From Vogesella oryzae (GTDB lineage Bacteria; Pseudomonadota; Gammaproteobacteria; Burkholderiales; Chromobacteriaceae), in NCBI RefSeq assembly GCF_902829295.1, contig NZ_CADEPL010000012.1:62001-126000 (forward strand): a DNA stretch of 64,000 nt, read 5' to 3'. The notes below the pieces were generated by a model, which was given only the letters and a program-made list of their open reading frames with translations, did no database searches and was not told the DNA's origin. Within the stretch, counting starts at the first letter, position 1; each line of letters starts with the position of its first letter. A program made the position numbers and the translations under genes. This document shows positions 8,131 to 16,441 of this stretch, in pieces.

Positions 8131-8175
8131 GACAGCCTTGTGAGCCGCTTGTGGACAAGACGCACAAGCCGCTGA
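8131..8175 (+). repeat. 45-nt intergenic repeat, copy A, with DnaA-box-like core
   Basis: Runs from GACAGCCTTGTGAGCC to GCTGA and contains TGTGGACAA at 8150-8158, one base from the reverse complement of a consensus DnaA box. The arms AGCCGCTTGTG and CACAAGCCGCT form an imperfect inverted repeat around the core. It matches copies B and C at 33 of 45 positions each by my alignment. Confidence 0.6.
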
Positions 8176-8242
8176 TTCATCATCGTTTTTTGCGACTGAC
8201 TAAAAAACAGGCAGTCACTTTTCAGTTTCCACATCTGGGCTG

Positions 8243-8287
8243 GACAGCCTTGTGAGCCAGCTGTGGACAAACTATCCAAGTCATTGA
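8243..8287 (+). repeat. 45-nt intergenic repeat, copy B, with DnaA-box-like core
   Basis: Starts with the same 16 bases as copy A (GACAGCCTTGTGAGCC) and contains TGTGGACAA at 8262-8270. The 3' part is more diverged (ends TCATTGA). It lies immediately downstream of the NadR-like gene on the opposite strand. Confidence 0.55.
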
Positions 8288-8300
8288 GACAACAGCACAA

Positions 8301-8858
8301 TCAGCCTGTTGCACAAAAAACAGGCAACTGCGGTAATAATCCGCGCAGCGCCGGCCACACCGCGGCCAACCTTTGCTGCCGGCTGCCGGTCACCACACAG
8401 TAATCCACAGCGGCAGCATCCAGTGCTGCGCGATACAGGCCGAACAGCCAGTCGCGCTGCTCGGGGTGGCTGCGCAACGGGTCGTACTGCCAGGGAATAT
8501 CCGCCGCCGTCAGCAGGGTCAGCGCGTAATCCTGCGGCCGGTCCAGCGCCAGCAGCGCCGTTTCCGCCGCCCCGAATGCCACCTCGGCCCAGATGCGGCA
8601 GGTCAGTACCGTGGTATCGCACAACAACACCTCAACCTGCGCGGCCTGCGCCGCCTCGGCGGCCAACTGGCCACGGGCAATCGCCAGCACGTCGGCCGGC
8701 GTCGGGCGGTATTCCCGGCTGGCGTAATAGTCGCGGGCATACTCCGGCACCACCGCAGCGGCGATACCATGCTGCTGCAACGCGGCGGCCAGATCGGCGG
8801 CCAAGGTGCTTTTACCGCAGGATTCCGGGCCGACAATGGCAATGCGTAATGCTGACAT
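8301..8858 (-). CDS. NadR/nicotinamide-riboside-kinase-like ATPase
   Basis: A 185-aa P-loop protein. The Walker A motif is GPESCGKST at residues 10-18, followed by VVPEYARDYYASREYRPT, which resembles the ribosylnicotinamide kinase domain of NadR, and a Walker B-like LLCDTTVLT. The nucleotidyltransferase and repressor domains of full-length NadR are absent. It likely phosphorylates nicotinamide riboside or a related nucleoside, but this is inferred from family resemblance. The gene stands alone, flanked on both sides by the 45-nt repeats. Confidence 0.75.
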   Translation of the reverse strand: MSALRIAIVGPESCGKSTLAADLAAALQQHGIAAAVVPEYARDYYASREYRPTPADVLAIARGQLAAEAAQAAQVEVLLCDTTVLTCRIWAEVAFGAAETALLALDRPQDYALTLLTAADIPWQYDPLRSHPEQRDWLFGLYRAALDAAAVDYCVVTGSRQQRLAAVWPALRGLLPQLPVFCATG

Positions 8859-8936
8859 AGCCCGCCATTATAGCGCGCACAGCCAGCACCACGGCGCTTG
8901 TCCACAACGGAATGCAAAACGCCCACATCCTGTGGG

Positions 8937-8981
8937 TGCAAGGATGTGGGCGCGTTGTGGAAAACCGTGCTAAGTCGCTGA
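8937..8981 (+). repeat. 45-nt intergenic repeat, copy D (degenerate)
   Basis: Only the 3' half resembles the other copies: GTGGAAAACC, then AAGTCGCTGA. It matches copy A at 16 of the last 25 positions. The core is TGTGGAAAA at 8956-8964. Boundaries are uncertain. Confidence 0.35.
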
Positions 8982-9050
8982 TGCCAAAGGCCGCCGTCAC
9001 GGATGCTTATTTTTTAGTCAGCCGCCGACAGATTATCCCGCATCGTTTTG

Positions 9051-9095
9051 CATAGCATTGTGAGCGGCTTGTGGATAAGCGCGGCAAGTGGCTGA
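9051..9095 (+). repeat. 45-nt intergenic repeat, copy C, with perfect DnaA box
   Basis: Contains TGTGGATAA at 9070-9078, the exact reverse complement of the consensus DnaA box TTATCCACA. Flanks are TTGTGAGCGGCT and CAAGTGGCTGA. It matches copy A at 33 of 45 positions by my alignment. Confidence 0.55.
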
Positions 9096-9131
9096 CGCGA
9101 CAGGACAAAACCAGGCCAGCCCATTTTTTAA

Positions 9132-10127
9132 TCAATCAAGCGTGATTTCCCCGGCCTGATCGCGGCCGAAGGCGGCGCGGATTTCGGCCGCGGACAAGCC
9201 TTGCGACAGCAACAACAACAACTTGGCCTGCGCCGCTTCCGGCGTCATGTCGCCGGCACTGACCGCGCCGGCCTGCGCCAGTGGCTGGCTGGCGGCATAG
9301 GCGCCCACTTCCACCGCGCCGCGCGGGCACTGCGTCAGGTTCACCACCACACAGCCGGCAGCACTGGCGGCACGAATGCCCTCCAGCAGCGCCGGCTCTT
9401 CCGGCGTGTTGCCGTTGCCGTAGGAAAACAGCAGCGCGCCATGTGGCGTGTCTGCGGCCAACCAGCGACCGAACGCCGCCGCCATGCCGCCAGGCAGCAA
9501 AAAGCCGCTGCGGATGTCCTGTTCTTGCGGCAGCACGGCGCGGAATTCACCGCGGTTCTGCCGCCACAGGCTGCGCTGCCAGTGCGCGGCAATACCGAAC
9601 CGCGCCAGCGGCGGCGCATTCGGGCTGTCGAAGCCGGCAAAGCTGGTGGCATCGACCTTGCGCGCGCGGCAACCGCGCAGCAGCACGTTGTCGAAGGCAA
9701 TCGCCACTTCGTGCAGATCGGACTGGCAGGCCGCTTCGATGGCCACGCCGACGTTGTTCCAGCCATCACTGCGCGGATGCACCAGCGGCAGCTGCGAACC
9801 GGTGACGATCACCGGCTTCTGCAGATTGTGCAGCGCGAACGCCAGCACGCTGGCGGTGTAGGCCATGGTGTCGGTGCCGTGGATCCCCACGAAACCGTCG
9901 TAGCGCTGGTAGGCATCGGCAATATCCGCCACCAGCTGGCGCCAGTGGGCGATGGTGATGGCGGAAGAATCGATCAGTTGCGGATATTCCACCACATCCC
10001 AGCTGACGCCTTGGCGCGCCAGCCGTTCCAGCTGGCGCGGCAGATAGCCGGCAACCGGTGCCAGTCCATGCGGGGTGTAGTCCATACCGATGGTGCCACC
10101 GGTATACAGAATCAGCAGTTTGCTCAT
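9132..10127 (-). CDS. ansA: Type I L-asparaginase
   Basis: Hydrolyses L-asparagine to aspartate and ammonia. The 331-aa product shows both catalytic motifs: TGGTIG near residue 9 with the nucleophilic Thr, and GIHGTDTMAYTAS near residue 83 with the Thr-Asp pair. Length and lack of a signal peptide fit the cytosolic type I enzyme. The ATG at 10125-10127 was chosen over an in-frame ORF reaching 10493, because that extension would read antisense through tRNA-Gly; CTGGAG precedes the chosen start. A strong hairpin sits in the leader (10154-10185). Confidence 0.93.
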   Translation of the reverse strand: MSKLLILYTGGTIGMDYTPHGLAPVAGYLPRQLERLARQGVSWDVVEYPQLIDSSAITIAHWRQLVADIADAYQRYDGFVGIHGTDTMAYTASVLAFALHNLQKPVIVTGSQLPLVHPRSDGWNNVGVAIEAACQSDLHEVAIAFDNVLLRGCRARKVDATSFAGFDSPNAPPLARFGIAAHWQRSLWRQNRGEFRAVLPQEQDIRSGFLLPGGMAAAFGRWLAADTPHGALLFSYGNGNTPEEPALLEGIRAASAAGCVVVNLTQCPRGAVEVGAYAASQPLAQAGAVSAGDMTPEAAQAKLLLLLSQGLSAAEIRAAFGRDQAGEITLD

Positions 10128-10153
10128 GCGTGCTCCAGATAAAGCCACAGACG

Positions 10154-10185
10154 CCACGAAACGGCAGCCAGCTACCGTTTCGTGG
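10154..10185 (-). promoter_or_regulatory. Perfect 11-bp hairpin in the leader of the asparaginase gene
   Basis: Arms CCACGAAACGG and CCGTTTCGTGG are separated by 10 nt, ending about 27 nt before the ansA start codon. There is no U-tract after it, so it is not a classical terminator. It may be an mRNA-stabilising or regulatory leader structure, or a protein-binding site. Confidence 0.4.
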
Positions 10186-10361
10186 TGCGGGTGACAAACG
10201 GCATTGCTGCCGTGCGTGGGTAATAACAGGCGGGGCGGCCGCCGCCATGGCGCGCTTGCGGCCAACTTGTCGCCAGGATGGCCAACAGCGGCGTTCAGCC
10301 ATTGCCGGCAATATACAATATTTGACCCGCCGATCCGTAGCGGCAACGGCGGCCCGCCACG

Positions 10362-10390
10362 TTGCGCAAGCCACCCTGCATGCGTATACT
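10362..10390 (+). promoter_or_regulatory. Sigma-70-type promoter for tRNA-Gly
   Basis: TTGCGC at 10362-10367 and TATACT at 10385-10390 are separated by exactly 17 bp. The -10 box ends 15 nt before the first base of the tRNA, which suits a short leader. Confidence 0.6.
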
Positions 10391-10405
10391 CGCGCTTCAC
10401 CTGAC

Positions 10406-10479
10406 GCGGGTGTAGCTCAATGGTAGAGCAGAAGCTTCCCAAGCTTACGACGAGGGTTCGATTCCCTTCACCCGCTCCA
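10406..10479 (+). tRNA. tRNA-Gly (CCC anticodon)
   Basis: A 74-nt cloverleaf. The acceptor GCGGGTG pairs with CACCCGC and the CCA end is encoded. The D arm is GCTC/GAGC, the anticodon loop is TTCCCAA (CCC), and the T arm is AGGG-TTCGATT-CCCT. It resembles E. coli glyU closely. A promoter is visible directly upstream. It stands alone between asparaginase and asmA. Confidence 0.95.
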
Positions 10480-10606
10480 CCCCCGCCTTTCACGTCTATT
10501 CCGCCGCATAAAACAGCACGCTGCCGCGCTGCCTCCCGTTGCTATTGCCGGTTACGTGTGCGCGGAGCAGACGCCATGCGGACTAAACCGGAACGGGCAC
10601 TGCACA

Positions 10607-12796
10607 ATGAAATGGAATTCCGGCCGCCTGTGGCTGAAAGTGTCGGTCTATACCCTGCTGCTGCTGGGCAGCCTGCTGGTCATGGCGCTGACGCTGTTCT
10701 TTCTGCGCTTTGACAGCCAGAGCGTGCGCATCAACCTGCAACGCTCGCTGGCCGACACCCACCGCACCATCACCATCAATGGCTCGCTATCGCCGATGCT
10801 GTTTCCGTCCCCGGGCCTGGCGCTGGGCGATGTCAGCATCAGCGAACCGGGCCGCCGTGACGAGTTTGCCCGCGTCGGCGAGGTAGAAGCCCGCCTGGCC
10901 TGGCTGCCGCTGCTGTTCGGCGATCTGGAAATCACCCACCTGGCGTTGCGCGACAGCACCGTCCGGGTGGTGCGCGCCAGCGATGGCACGCTCAATTTTG
11001 CCGACCTGCTGCGCCGCCGCCACCCCAGCCGCTTCAAACTGGACCTGGACACCATGGCCCTGCGCGGCAGCACCATCCTGCTGGAAGATCGTGTCAACGG
11101 CCGCAACAGCAAGCTGGAAGAAGGCAGTCTGGATGTAGAAGGCCTGCGCAGCGATGCCCGGCTGTCGTTCGGCGGCAGGCTGCTGGCAGGCAACCAGGTG
11201 GTAAGCCTGGCCATGCAGGCACCGTTCACCCGCCAGGATGACCAGGTCAATATCGAGCACCTGAGCGCACTGGCCATCAGCAGCACCGACAAACTGGGCG
11301 AGGTGCGACTGAAAGCCGAGGGCAAGCTCAAACTCAACTTCGGCACCCTGCTGGCCAGCGGCGAAAACATCAAGCTGACGCTGGACAGCTCGCTGCCCAA
11401 GAGCCACGCCGAGGCGCTACTGCCGGCGGTCAATGCCAGCCTGTCCGAGCTGTCGACGCCTGCCGCCAGCATCAATGGCCAGATGGACTATGCGCGCACC
11501 CAGTACCGCTTCAACAGCCAGCTGGCCGAACTGCGCCTGACCCGCGACGGCGCGTTTGCCAGCCAGCTGCAAAGCCAGCTGTCGTGGCAAGTGGGCTCGC
11601 ATTCGCTGGGCATGACACTGCGCTCGCCACTGAATCTGGCCGGCTATAACCTGTTGCGCCTGGAACCGCTGACCCTCTCCGCCCAGCTGAAAACGCCGGC
11701 ACTGCCGCGCGGCCAACTGCAGGCCACACTTGACGGCGCACTGGATGGCGACCTGAACGAGAGCCGCCTCAACCTGCGGGTTGCCGGCCAGCTCGATGGC
11801 GCGGCACTGTCCGCCACCGCCACCCAATACGGTTTCCTGTCGCCGCGACATGAAGTCACCCTGTCGCTGGGCCAGCTGGACCTGAACCGCTACCTGCCGG
11901 AAAACCAGGCCCAGCAAGCGGTAGCGCTGTTCCAGAACGGCACGCCGTTCCGCCTCGACTGGATGGACTTTCTTGACCTGAGCGGCAAGCTGGCCATCGG
12001 CGAGCTGTCGATGGGCCGCTTCCGCATCAAGGACATCAGCGCCGACGTTACCGCGCGGCCGGAAAGCCTGGCGCTGGATAACCTCAGCGCCGCCATCTAC
12101 GACGGTGCACTGAAAGGCTCGCTGCACCTGCTGCGCGACAAGGAACCCAAGCTCGAGGTCTCGCAGCAGTTGCTGGGGATGCAGATTCGTCCGCTGATGC
12201 AGGATCTGTTCGACGTTGGCCGCGTGGAAGGTGCCGGCAACGGCTGGGTACAGCTGACCGCTCACGGCAATTCGCTGGCGGCGTTGCGCAACACCCTGAG
12301 CGGCAAGGTTGCCGTGCGGCTGGAAAAAGGTGCTCTCAACGGCATCGATCTGGTGTCGGCACTACGCGACCTGCCGGGCGAGCTGAAAGACTGGAACAGC
12401 AGCAGCATGCCGGCCAAGCCGGACCAGAAAACCACCTTCTCCGCGCTGTCTGCCGCTTTCGATCTGCAAAACGGCGTCGCGCGCAGCCAGGATCTGCAGC
12501 TGGCCTCGTCGCTGGTCAACGTCAACGGCGGTGGCAAGGTGGATCTGGTGCAGAACATCGTCGATTACACGCTGAACGTGCGCGCCAACCCGAAAGCCTT
12601 CAGCCGCCTTGATGGCGTCAACATCCCGCTAAAGATTACCGGCCCGCTGAACCAGCCGGTGTATGCGCTGGACTTCAACTCCATCGTCAAGGGCAAGAAA
12701 ACCGAAGGCGAGAAACAGCAGGCGCTGAAGCAGGAACTGAAGAAACAGATCACCACCATCCTGCCGCAAGCGAAACAGCCCGAGCACAAGAAATAA
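10607..12796 (+). CDS. AsmA family protein
   Basis: A 729-aa inner-membrane-anchored protein of the AsmA family, whose members span the periplasm and are linked to outer-membrane lipid homeostasis. One N-terminal helix (VYTLLLLGSLLVMALTLFFL) precedes an AsmA N-terminal domain. A long beta-rich body ends in the AsmA_2-type region (LQLASSLVNVNGGGKVDLVQ, then YTLNVRANPKAF) and a Lys/Gln-rich tail. The ATG at 10607 was chosen because the signal-anchor begins there; a longer frame opens at 10556. The precise lipid role is inferred. Confidence 0.88.
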   Translation: MKWNSGRLWLKVSVYTLLLLGSLLVMALTLFFLRFDSQSVRINLQRSLADTHRTITINGSLSPMLFPSPGLALGDVSISEPGRRDEFARVGEVEARLAWLPLLFGDLEITHLALRDSTVRVVRASDGTLNFADLLRRRHPSRFKLDLDTMALRGSTILLEDRVNGRNSKLEEGSLDVEGLRSDARLSFGGRLLAGNQVVSLAMQAPFTRQDDQVNIEHLSALAISSTDKLGEVRLKAEGKLKLNFGTLLASGENIKLTLDSSLPKSHAEALLPAVNASLSELSTPAASINGQMDYARTQYRFNSQLAELRLTRDGAFASQLQSQLSWQVGSHSLGMTLRSPLNLAGYNLLRLEPLTLSAQLKTPALPRGQLQATLDGALDGDLNESRLNLRVAGQLDGAALSATATQYGFLSPRHEVTLSLGQLDLNRYLPENQAQQAVALFQNGTPFRLDWMDFLDLSGKLAIGELSMGRFRIKDISADVTARPESLALDNLSAAIYDGALKGSLHLLRDKEPKLEVSQQLLGMQIRPLMQDLFDVGRVEGAGNGWVQLTAHGNSLAALRNTLSGKVAVRLEKGALNGIDLVSALRDLPGELKDWNSSSMPAKPDQKTTFSALSAAFDLQNGVARSQDLQLASSLVNVNGGGKVDLVQNIVDYTLNVRANPKAFSRLDGVNIPLKITGPLNQPVYALDFNSIVKGKKTEGEKQQALKQELKKQITTILPQAKQPEHKK

Positions 12797-12815
12797 AACA
12801 TCGCTGACAAAACCA

Positions 12816-12851
12816 AACGGCCAGCCTGCAGCGCAGACTGGCCGTTCTGTT
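12816..12851. terminator. Bidirectional terminator between asmA and the antiporter gene
   Basis: A 9-bp stem AACGGCCAG / CTGGCCGTT with a 13-nt loop, followed by CTGTTTT on the plus strand. It lies 20 nt after the asmA stop and just beyond the stop of the convergent antiporter gene. Confidence 0.6.
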
Positions 12852-12863
12852 TTACTGCTGGTG

Positions 12864-14834
12864 TCAGGCGCCCTGCAACAGCAGGCTTTCGGCTTGCATC
12901 AGCGGCGCCGGCCGCCCCAGCAACACCAGCACATCGTCCTCTTCCAGCTCGAAGTCCCGGGTCAGCTCGGTGTACCGGGTGCTGCCGCGCCGCAGCGCCT
13001 TGATCTGCACGCCCAGCTCGGCCAGCGGCAAATTACCCATATGCATGCCGATGGCGCTGGCTCCCGGCAACAGCTGCACACTCAGCAGGCGCTCCAGCTG
13101 CGCATCCTCGATGCCATCCACCTCGTCTGAGGCGCCACGGAAGAAGCCCTTGAACAGGTCGTAGCGCTGCTCGCGCACGGTACGGATGCGGCGCAATACG
13201 CGGTTGAGCGGCACTCCCAGTACCATCAGCGCGTGCGAGGCCAGCATCAGACTGCCTTCCATCACCTCGGACACCACTTCGTCGGCACCGGCGGCGCGCA
13301 GTTGCGCCATGTCGGAATCATCGATGGTACGCACGATCACCGGCAGATCGCGGCGCAGCTGCCGCACCACGTCGATGATGCGCTCGGAAGCATGGGTGTC
13401 TGCAAAGGTGATCACCACCGCCTTGGCACGCATCACTCCTGCCGCCATCAGAACCTCGCGCTTGCCGGCATCGCCGAACACCACCGAGTCGCCGGCCTCG
13501 CCGGCTTCGCGCACCCGCTCCGGGTCCAGGTCCAGCGCGAAGAACGGGATATCCTCGCTTTCCAGCAGCCGCGCCAGGTACTGGCCGCTACGGCCATAGC
13601 CGCAGACGATGACGTGCTCGTTCTTCAGCATGCTTTGCACCAGGATCTGGTGCAGATCCAGCGACTGCATGGTCCAGTCCTGCTTGATCAGCCGCTTGAC
13701 GATCCTGTCGGCGTTCTGGATCAGGAACGGCGCCAGCAGCATGGACAGCAGGATGCCGGCGATGGCCGCCTGTGCCATCACTGGCGGCAACAGCTTGAGA
13801 TTGCCGGACAAGGACAGCAGCACGAAGCCGAATTCTCCGCCCTGCGCCAGCGCCAGCGCGGCCTTGAGCGCATCCTTGTTACGCTGGCCGAACACGCGCG
13901 CCAGCAGCCAGACCACCAGCAGCTTCAGCGGAATCAGCAGCAACAGCATCAGCAGGATGCTGCCGGACTCGGCAAACAGCAGATGCAGGTCCAGCCGCAT
14001 GCCGACAGTAATAAAGAAGAAGCCCAGCAGGATGTCGCGGAACGGTTTGATATCCTCTTCCACTTGGAAACGGTACTCGGTTTCCGAGATCAGCATGCCG
14101 GCGACGAACGCCCCCAGCGCCAGAGACAGCCCGGCCAGCTGGGTAATCAGCGCCACGCCCAGCGTCACCAGCAGCACGTTGATCATGAACAGCTCGCCGG
14201 AACGCTGCCGTGCCACCAGATGGAACCAGCGCCGCATCAATTTTTGCCCGAACACCAGCAGCAGGCTGAGCACCAGCACCACTTTCAGCAGCGCCAGTCC
14301 GAGGTCCTGCCACAGACTGTCAGAGTTGGCCGCAAAAGCCGGCAACAGAATCAGCAGCGGCACCACGGCGATGTCCTGGAACAACAGCACGCCCATCGCC
14401 AGCTGCCCGTGCGGCTGTGGCAGCTCGAGGCGTTCGGACAGCAGTTTGCTGACGATGGCGGTGGACGACATGGCCAGCGCCGCCGCCACGGCAAAACCGC
14501 TCAGCGCACTGCCACTCATGAAGCCGATTACGCCCCCCACCAGCAACATGGTCAGCAGCACCTGCGCCAGCCCAAGGCCGAAAACCAGGTGCCGCATGGC
14601 CTTGAGCTTGGCCAGCGAGAATTCCAGGCCAATGGAGAACATCATGAACACGATGCCGATCTCGCCGAGGAACTCGGTTTCCGGGCCTTCCGGCACCAGA
14701 TGCATCACGCCGGGGCCGGCCAGAAAGCCGACCACCAGGTAGCCCAGCATCGCGGGGACACGGAATTTTCGGCAAGCGGTCACGGCCAACACCGCCACCA
14801 GCAGCACCATCACAACGGGGAAAAGGGAATGCAT
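12864..14834 (-). CDS. Kef-type monovalent cation:proton antiporter (CPA2) with RCK domain
   Basis: A 656-aa protein with about twelve membrane helices over residues 1-380. These include the CPA2 signatures GYLVVGFLAGPGVM and IGLEFSLAKLK, and ALAMSSTAIVSKLL. A cytosolic TrkA-N domain (VIVCGYGRSGQYLARLLE, Rossmann glycine motif) and a C-terminal TrkA-C domain (LPGASAIGMHMGNLPLAELG) follow. KefB/KefC proteins of this form export K+ in exchange for protons under electrophile stress. The ATG at 14832-14834 is preferred over 14870 because a GGAG site precedes it. Kef versus other CPA2 exchangers cannot be separated by eye. Confidence 0.88.
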   Translation of the reverse strand: MHSLFPVVMVLLVAVLAVTACRKFRVPAMLGYLVVGFLAGPGVMHLVPEGPETEFLGEIGIVFMMFSIGLEFSLAKLKAMRHLVFGLGLAQVLLTMLLVGGVIGFMSGSALSGFAVAAALAMSSTAIVSKLLSERLELPQPHGQLAMGVLLFQDIAVVPLLILLPAFAANSDSLWQDLGLALLKVVLVLSLLLVFGQKLMRRWFHLVARQRSGELFMINVLLVTLGVALITQLAGLSLALGAFVAGMLISETEYRFQVEEDIKPFRDILLGFFFITVGMRLDLHLLFAESGSILLMLLLLIPLKLLVVWLLARVFGQRNKDALKAALALAQGGEFGFVLLSLSGNLKLLPPVMAQAAIAGILLSMLLAPFLIQNADRIVKRLIKQDWTMQSLDLHQILVQSMLKNEHVIVCGYGRSGQYLARLLESEDIPFFALDLDPERVREAGEAGDSVVFGDAGKREVLMAAGVMRAKAVVITFADTHASERIIDVVRQLRRDLPVIVRTIDDSDMAQLRAAGADEVVSEVMEGSLMLASHALMVLGVPLNRVLRRIRTVREQRYDLFKGFFRGASDEVDGIEDAQLERLLSVQLLPGASAIGMHMGNLPLAELGVQIKALRRGSTRYTELTRDFELEEDDVLVLLGRPAPLMQAESLLLQGA

Positions 14835-14913
14835 CGTGTCCGGAAACTCCTGGCGCTTTTTCGCGCCCAAGCAAAAATTGCACCTGCGGGATTAGTGCCC
14901 GATTATAAACTGA

Positions 14914-14919
14914 TATAAT
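14914..14919 (+). promoter_or_regulatory. -10 element for the kdsD operon
   Basis: A perfect TATAAT preceded by TGA lies 8 nt before the kdsD start codon. No clear -35 is visible at 17 bp. The very short leader would make translation near-leaderless if this box is used. Confidence 0.4.
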
Positions 14920-14927
14920 TACCATCT

Positions 14928-15908
14928 ATGGATATTGCGCTCAAACAACAGCGTCTTGCGCTGGCACGCGAGGTGTTGCACACCGAAGCCGACGCCATCA
15001 TCGCCCTGTCCAACCGGCTGGGCGATGAGTTTCTTGCTGCGGTGGAACTGGTACTGCAGTGCCAGGGCCGCGTGGTGGTGACCGGCATCGGCAAGTCCGG
15101 CCATATCGGCAACAAGATTGCCGCCACGCTGGCCAGCACCGGCACGCCGTCGTTCTTCATGCACCCGGCAGAAGCCGCGCATGGCGACCTGGGCATGATC
15201 ACCGAACGCGACATCATGCTGGCACTGTCGAACTCCGGCGAAAGTGCCGAGGTCATCGCCCTGCTGCCGGCAGTGAAACGCAAGGGCATTCCCATCATCT
15301 CGCTGACCGGTCGTCCACAATCGACACTGGCGCGTGAATCCACCGTGCATCTGGATGCCGCGGTGGAAAAAGAAGCCTGCACCCTGGGACTGGCACCCAC
15401 CACCAGTACCACTGCCGCGCTGGCGCTGGGCGATGCACTGGCCGTGACCCTGCTGGATGCACGCAATTTCAAGCCTGAAGACTTTGCGCTGTCGCACCCG
15501 GGCGGCAGCCTGGGACGACGCCTGCTGGTCCACATCAGCGACCTGATGCATAGCGGCGACGCCCTGCCCAGTGTTCGCAGCGGCACGTCGCTGAAAGACG
15601 CGCTGCTGGAAATGACGCGCAAGGGTTTGGGCATGACAGCGGTAGTGGATGCCGCCGGCAGCCTGCTCGGCATCTTTACCGATGGCGACCTGCGCCGCAC
15701 GCTGGACCGCACGCTGGATCTGGGCGGCCTGCGCATCGACGACGTAATGACCGCCAACCCGCGTACCATTGCGGCCAACCTGCTGGCGGTAGAAGCCGTC
15801 AAGGAAATGGAACAGCGCAAGATCAACGGCCTGCTGGTAGTCGACCAGCAGGGGCGCCTGGCTGGCGCACTCAACATGCACGACCTGCTCAAGGCAGGCG
15901 TGGTATAG
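14928..15908 (+). CDS. kdsD: D-arabinose 5-phosphate isomerase
   Basis: Interconverts ribulose 5-phosphate and arabinose 5-phosphate, the first step to Kdo for lipopolysaccharide. The 326-aa product has an N-terminal SIS domain (VVVTGIGKSGHIGNKIAATL near residue 47, AEAAHGDLGMI, LSNSGESAE) and two C-terminal CBS motifs (DLMHSGDALPSV, and VMTANPRTIAANLLAVEAV). Length fits E. coli KdsD (328 aa). It heads a tightly packed run with kdsC, lptC, lptA, lptB and rpoN. Confidence 0.95.
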   Translation: MDIALKQQRLALAREVLHTEADAIIALSNRLGDEFLAAVELVLQCQGRVVVTGIGKSGHIGNKIAATLASTGTPSFFMHPAEAAHGDLGMITERDIMLALSNSGESAEVIALLPAVKRKGIPIISLTGRPQSTLARESTVHLDAAVEKEACTLGLAPTTSTTAALALGDALAVTLLDARNFKPEDFALSHPGGSLGRRLLVHISDLMHSGDALPSVRSGTSLKDALLEMTRKGLGMTAVVDAAGSLLGIFTDGDLRRTLDRTLDLGGLRIDDVMTANPRTIAANLLAVEAVKEMEQRKINGLLVVDQQGRLAGALNMHDLLKAGVV

Positions 15909-15916
15909 GACACGGC

Positions 15917-16441
15917 ATGCAACCGATTACCGAACTGGCAAGACAGGTCAAACTGCTGATCATGGACGTGGATGGCGTGCTGACTGACGGCCGCATTTTC
16001 ATTACCGCCAGCGGCGAAGAGCTGAAAGCCTTCAATACGCTGGATGGTCACGGCCTGAAAATGCTGCAGTCCACCGGCGTACAGCTGGCCATCATTACCG
16101 GTCGCGCCGCGCCCGGTGTCGCCCACCGCGCCCGCGGCCTCGGCATCGACCATTACTACGAAGGTGTCCATGACAAGCGCGGTGTGTTTGCCGAGCTACT
16201 GGCCAAGACCGGTCTGCAGGCCGGGCAGTGTGCCTATATCGGTGATGATGTCGTCGACCTGCCGGTGATGTCCCGCGTCGGTTTTGCCGTGGCGGTGCCC
16301 GATGCGCCCAGCTTCGTGCGTCAGCACGCCCACTTCGTCACCGGCTGCCAGGGAGGCAACGGCGCCGTGCGTGAATTGTGCGAGCTGATCCTGCAGGCGC
16401 AAGGTAATTACGAGCGCCTGATGGCGGCCTACCTGGCATGA
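15917..16441 (+). CDS. kdsC: 3-deoxy-D-manno-octulosonate 8-phosphate phosphatase
   Basis: HAD-superfamily tetrameric phosphatase releasing Kdo from Kdo 8-phosphate. The 174-aa cap-less protein has the catalytic motif MDVDGVLTDG at residues 16-25, motif II IITGRA and motif IV YIGDDVVDLPVM. It follows kdsD by 8 bp and overlaps lptC by four bases, so Kdo synthesis and LPS transport genes are translationally linked. Confidence 0.95.
   Translation: MQPITELARQVKLLIMDVDGVLTDGRIFITASGEELKAFNTLDGHGLKMLQSTGVQLAIITGRAAPGVAHRARGLGIDHYYEGVHDKRGVFAELLAKTGLQAGQCAYIGDDVVDLPVMSRVGFAVAVPDAPSFVRQHAHFVTGCQGGNGAVRELCELILQAQGNYERLMAAYLA

Larger units (their letters stand above)
8859..9131. other. Intergenic region with repeats C and D
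   Basis: This 273-bp region lies between asparaginase and the NadR-like gene. It holds repeat copies C and D, a reverse-strand DnaA-box-like TTGTCCACA at 8898-8906, and a GC-rich hairpin around 8930-8950 (CCCACATCC, TGTGGGTGCA, GGATGTGGG), possibly a terminator. No coding frame is convincing. Confidence 0.5.

Noticed and set aside
13233-14918. A 561-codon plus-strand frame opposite the Kef-type antiporter
   Set aside because: Antisense shadow. Gln/His-rich composition mirrors membrane-protein codons on the other strand, and no family resemblance is seen.
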